Shown piece after piece: positions 61,576 to 64,000 of a stretch of DNA of 64,000 bases. The stretch spans positions 8,843,227 through 8,907,226 of the forward strand of contig NC_023758.2 of NCBI RefSeq assembly GCF_000499845.2, read 5' to 3'. A program made the position numbers and the translations under genes. This stretch comes from Phaseolus vulgaris. Its lineage: Eukaryota > Streptophyta > Magnoliopsida > Fabales > Fabaceae. Within the stretch, counting starts at the first letter, position 1, and every line of letters starts with the position of its first letter. A model generated the notes under the pieces. It ran no database searches and was not told where the DNA came from. It saw nothing but the letters and a program-made list of their open reading frames with translations.

Positions 61576-61969
61576 CACTACAAGAAAATCATGAAATAGA
61601 AACCAATTTGTAGAAACCAAAATAATTAGTTGCAATAGTAACTAAGTTAGAGACCATTTTAGAAACTAAAAAGAAATTTGGTTTCTAAATTAGTTTCTAT
61701 TATTGTTAAATAGTTTCTAAATTGGTATCTAATTAGCAACCAAAGTTTTTGCTACCAAATTTAGAAACTAAATAATTGGTAGTTAAAACCTTAGTTGCTA
61801 ATTAGATACCATTTTAGAAACTATTTAACAATGATAAAAAATAATAGAAACTAATGTAGAAACCAATTTATTTTTTTAGTTTCTAAAATGATCTCTATTT
61901 TAGTTTCTCTTGTAACTAATTATTTTGGTTTCTAAAAATTGGTTTCTATTTCATGATTTTCTTGTAGTG
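61576..61969. mobile_element. CACTA-type foldback MITE, 394 bases, intact ends
   Basis: Same family as 42848-43229: CACTACAAGAAAATCATGAA at the left, ...TTTTCTTGTAGTG at the right, flanked by the 3-base duplication TCT (61573-61575 and 61970-61972). The interior is largely inverted-repeat (TTTAGAAAC, TTGGTAGTTAAAACC). No coding capacity. Confidence 0.93.
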
Positions 61970-61972
61970 TCT

Positions 61973-64000
61973 CAATTGTCAAAATACATTCACATTTCAC
62001 ACCACAATATATTTAGATATTTTTTTAGGTATAATTACCTTATATGTCCCTACTTTCTGGGGCAATAGTCAATTTAGTATAGTGGTTTTTAAAAGAATCA
62101 ATTTCGTCCCTATGTTTGTTTAAATGTATGTAAAATGGACTTTTTTGTTAAGTCGTACCAAACGACGTTAGTTGTTGCTTATGTGGCAGAGAGAGGTGTT
62201 CACGTGCAATGTGAATTTAAAGAGACATCATATTGGGTTTGTGTTAGGTGGCATTGGGTTAGGGTTTCTTCTTGTGATTTTGGATGGTGGACTATGTGAT
62301 TTTAGGAGTAATAATCGTTTTTTAAGTATAGAAGTGGCCGCTGTTTGCAGTCATCTTCCCTATATCACCTTACTGCCATTGCAGATGAGATTTCTCTCAT
62401 TTTTCTCCAAACCAAACACTTCATTCTCCTTACAAACCCATTACCCTTCACTCTCTCCATATTTTTTCCGAAACATTTTTGGGTCTTCTCCGACACCGTC
62501 TTCGGCACGAGACACTATCCACCACCCTCGGGTGCCCACACACGTGCGAACCCCTTCTACGCATAAACTCCGCGTCCGATTCTGACCGAGACTCACGTAT
62601 GTTGCACGCACGGGCACACATGCGTCGCTCACACAGTTTGATATGCCCACAAAACTCATCTTCTTCTTCTTATTCTTCTTCTTCCTTTTCAATTCCTATG
62701 TGTAATAATGAAAAATAAAAAGGAAATGAGAAGGGTTGTACGAAACTAGATTCACATCTCGAAAGTTCTCAGATTTGGTATGGACCTAAGGCCTGAGACT
62801 GCTTCTTTCTTATAGCTCGAGTATTGCATCGCCTTTACTTGGAAAAAGAAATTGATTGCCTGCATGGGTGAAGTGTGAATGAATCTCATTAATTGAAGGT
62901 GTGAGATGAAACTTTGTGGCATTAGGCGAGGGTTAGATGGCCTAAAGAACACCCAGGCGTCTTCTTGCTGCCACCCCAATTACAAGTCAAAAAACCCTAA
63001 ATCTCCAATTGTTTTTTCCTTAATCTTTCAACCCTGCTGATAGCTGTCGTTTTGCTGTCAAATTAATATGATTCTAGCGTAGACTTGTCTAACACTAGAG
63101 AGATGATAATATAGTTGTGGTAAGATGACCCCAAGTCGTCTCCCAACGAATCCAATAGTAATTTCAGTGAATAGAATTCAAAACCTATCTGCAAACAATG
63201 AAAATTAGCAATAATGGTAAAGAAACAGGGGTTGCGATCGTTTAGCAAGAAAATATAAATGATGATTTGAATCAATAAAGAATGCAGATTGACTCCCAAG
63301 TTCTTCCACCAATGAATTCTTCACAGGCTCCCTAAAGATTATTCTTTTCTCATTCCTCAGCAGAGCTAAACTAGATTGAACATACGCCAAACCTAATTCA
63401 ACTGAAGCTCACCAGTAAATCATGCGTCTACCGGTTTAATTAATACCCACTTTGTTCCATGCGTATACTCCATGGGAATGCTTATCTCCTCTCTCTTGAA
63501 TCATGCGCCCAAGAAATTAATTAGAACAATACGAACTAACTAAGAAACCAAAGTTTAAGATAAGGAAGACTCTCAATCATGCGTTCAAGTACAACCTCTC
63601 ACAAAAACTAGTTTTCCAGGAGATTAGACAATAAAAACAACTGTTATAGAGAATTAAAAATAGAAACTTTTATTGATCAAAACCTCAGAACTCAATGGGG
63701 AATCACAAAGGAATCAACCAAAAGGTTTAGCTTTCCATGCGGAGGCAAAAGAATTACAAATAAGAAAAGAAACTAAGAAAACCCTATGAAGCTCTCTCCC
63801 TTTCTACTTGATGCTTGTGTCCTTTTATAAGGCTTTTCTGCTCCAAGGATCTTGGGAAAATATTGCAGTTTAGATTTTGTAAACAGTTTCCACTTTCCAT
63901 AATTCGTTTTATTTTGCAGAAGATTTGCTTCCAATTCTGTTTCTGGAATCTTGTAGCTTTTATTTTCTCTTTCTTCTCCTCAGAATTTGTTTTCTGTTTT
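61973..64000. other. Terminal region: probable repeat fragments, no gene recognised
   Basis: 62025-62250 has the pattern of common legume dispersed repeats (TTTCGTCCCTATG, AACGACGTTAGTTG, ATGTGGCAGAGAGAG). 63110-64000 is evenly composed, with repeated CATGCG phrases and long A/C-rich strings; on the minus strand GAGACGACTTGGGG recalls long LTRs of legume Gypsy elements. Open frames near 62172-62718 are not supported as genes. Confidence 0.4.

Noticed and set aside
62172..62585. 137-residue frame near the right end
   Set aside because: Begins without ATG in repeat-like DNA; no family resemblance; overlapping frames on both strands are similar in length.

Overview
The window is nuclear DNA of a flowering plant: AT-rich, with intron-containing genes, plant-specific families and dense layers of transposable elements. 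A legume of the bean/soybean group (Phaseoleae) is my best guess from the genes and the TRIM-type repeat family, but that is inference.

Layout. (1) 1718-3425, plus strand: the last two exons of an NPF4-type NRT1/PTR transporter; the exons for its first roughly 110 residues are not visible. (2) 5533-7221, plus: an intact single-exon glyoxal/galactose oxidase with a signal peptide and all copper/radical ligands. (3) 9015-12770, minus: a seven-exon PAS/LOV protein (PLP type) that assembles to 385 codons with every splice phase matching. (4) 12771-26300: about 13.5 kb without a gene, holding a Helitron, a degenerate CACTA-type MITE, a probable solo LTR and a complete TRIM with target-site duplication. 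(5) 26661-59669, plus: one gene of ten coding exons (810 codons, intact) spread over 33 kb. Intron 3 (5.6 kb) contains a 3.4-kb Copia element; intron 5 (22.3 kb) contains several hAT transposons, a CACTA-type MITE and a degenerate Copia complex that is itself invaded by a hAT, which is invaded by a second hAT. (6) 59670-64000: no gene recognised; a second intact CACTA-type MITE and probable repeats.

The genes are ordinary single-copy plant genes with no evident common pathway: a membrane transporter, a secreted oxidase, a blue-light receptor protein linked in the literature to ascorbate control, and a conserved plant protein of uncertain (possibly membrane-trafficking) function. The most unusual things are the mobile elements: a Copia element whose gag/protease region is replaced by TRIM sequence, a 22-kb transposon-filled intron in a gene that still reads through perfectly, and a Helitron with exact ends and a duplicated 3' terminus. 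No tRNA, rRNA or CRISPR was seen.
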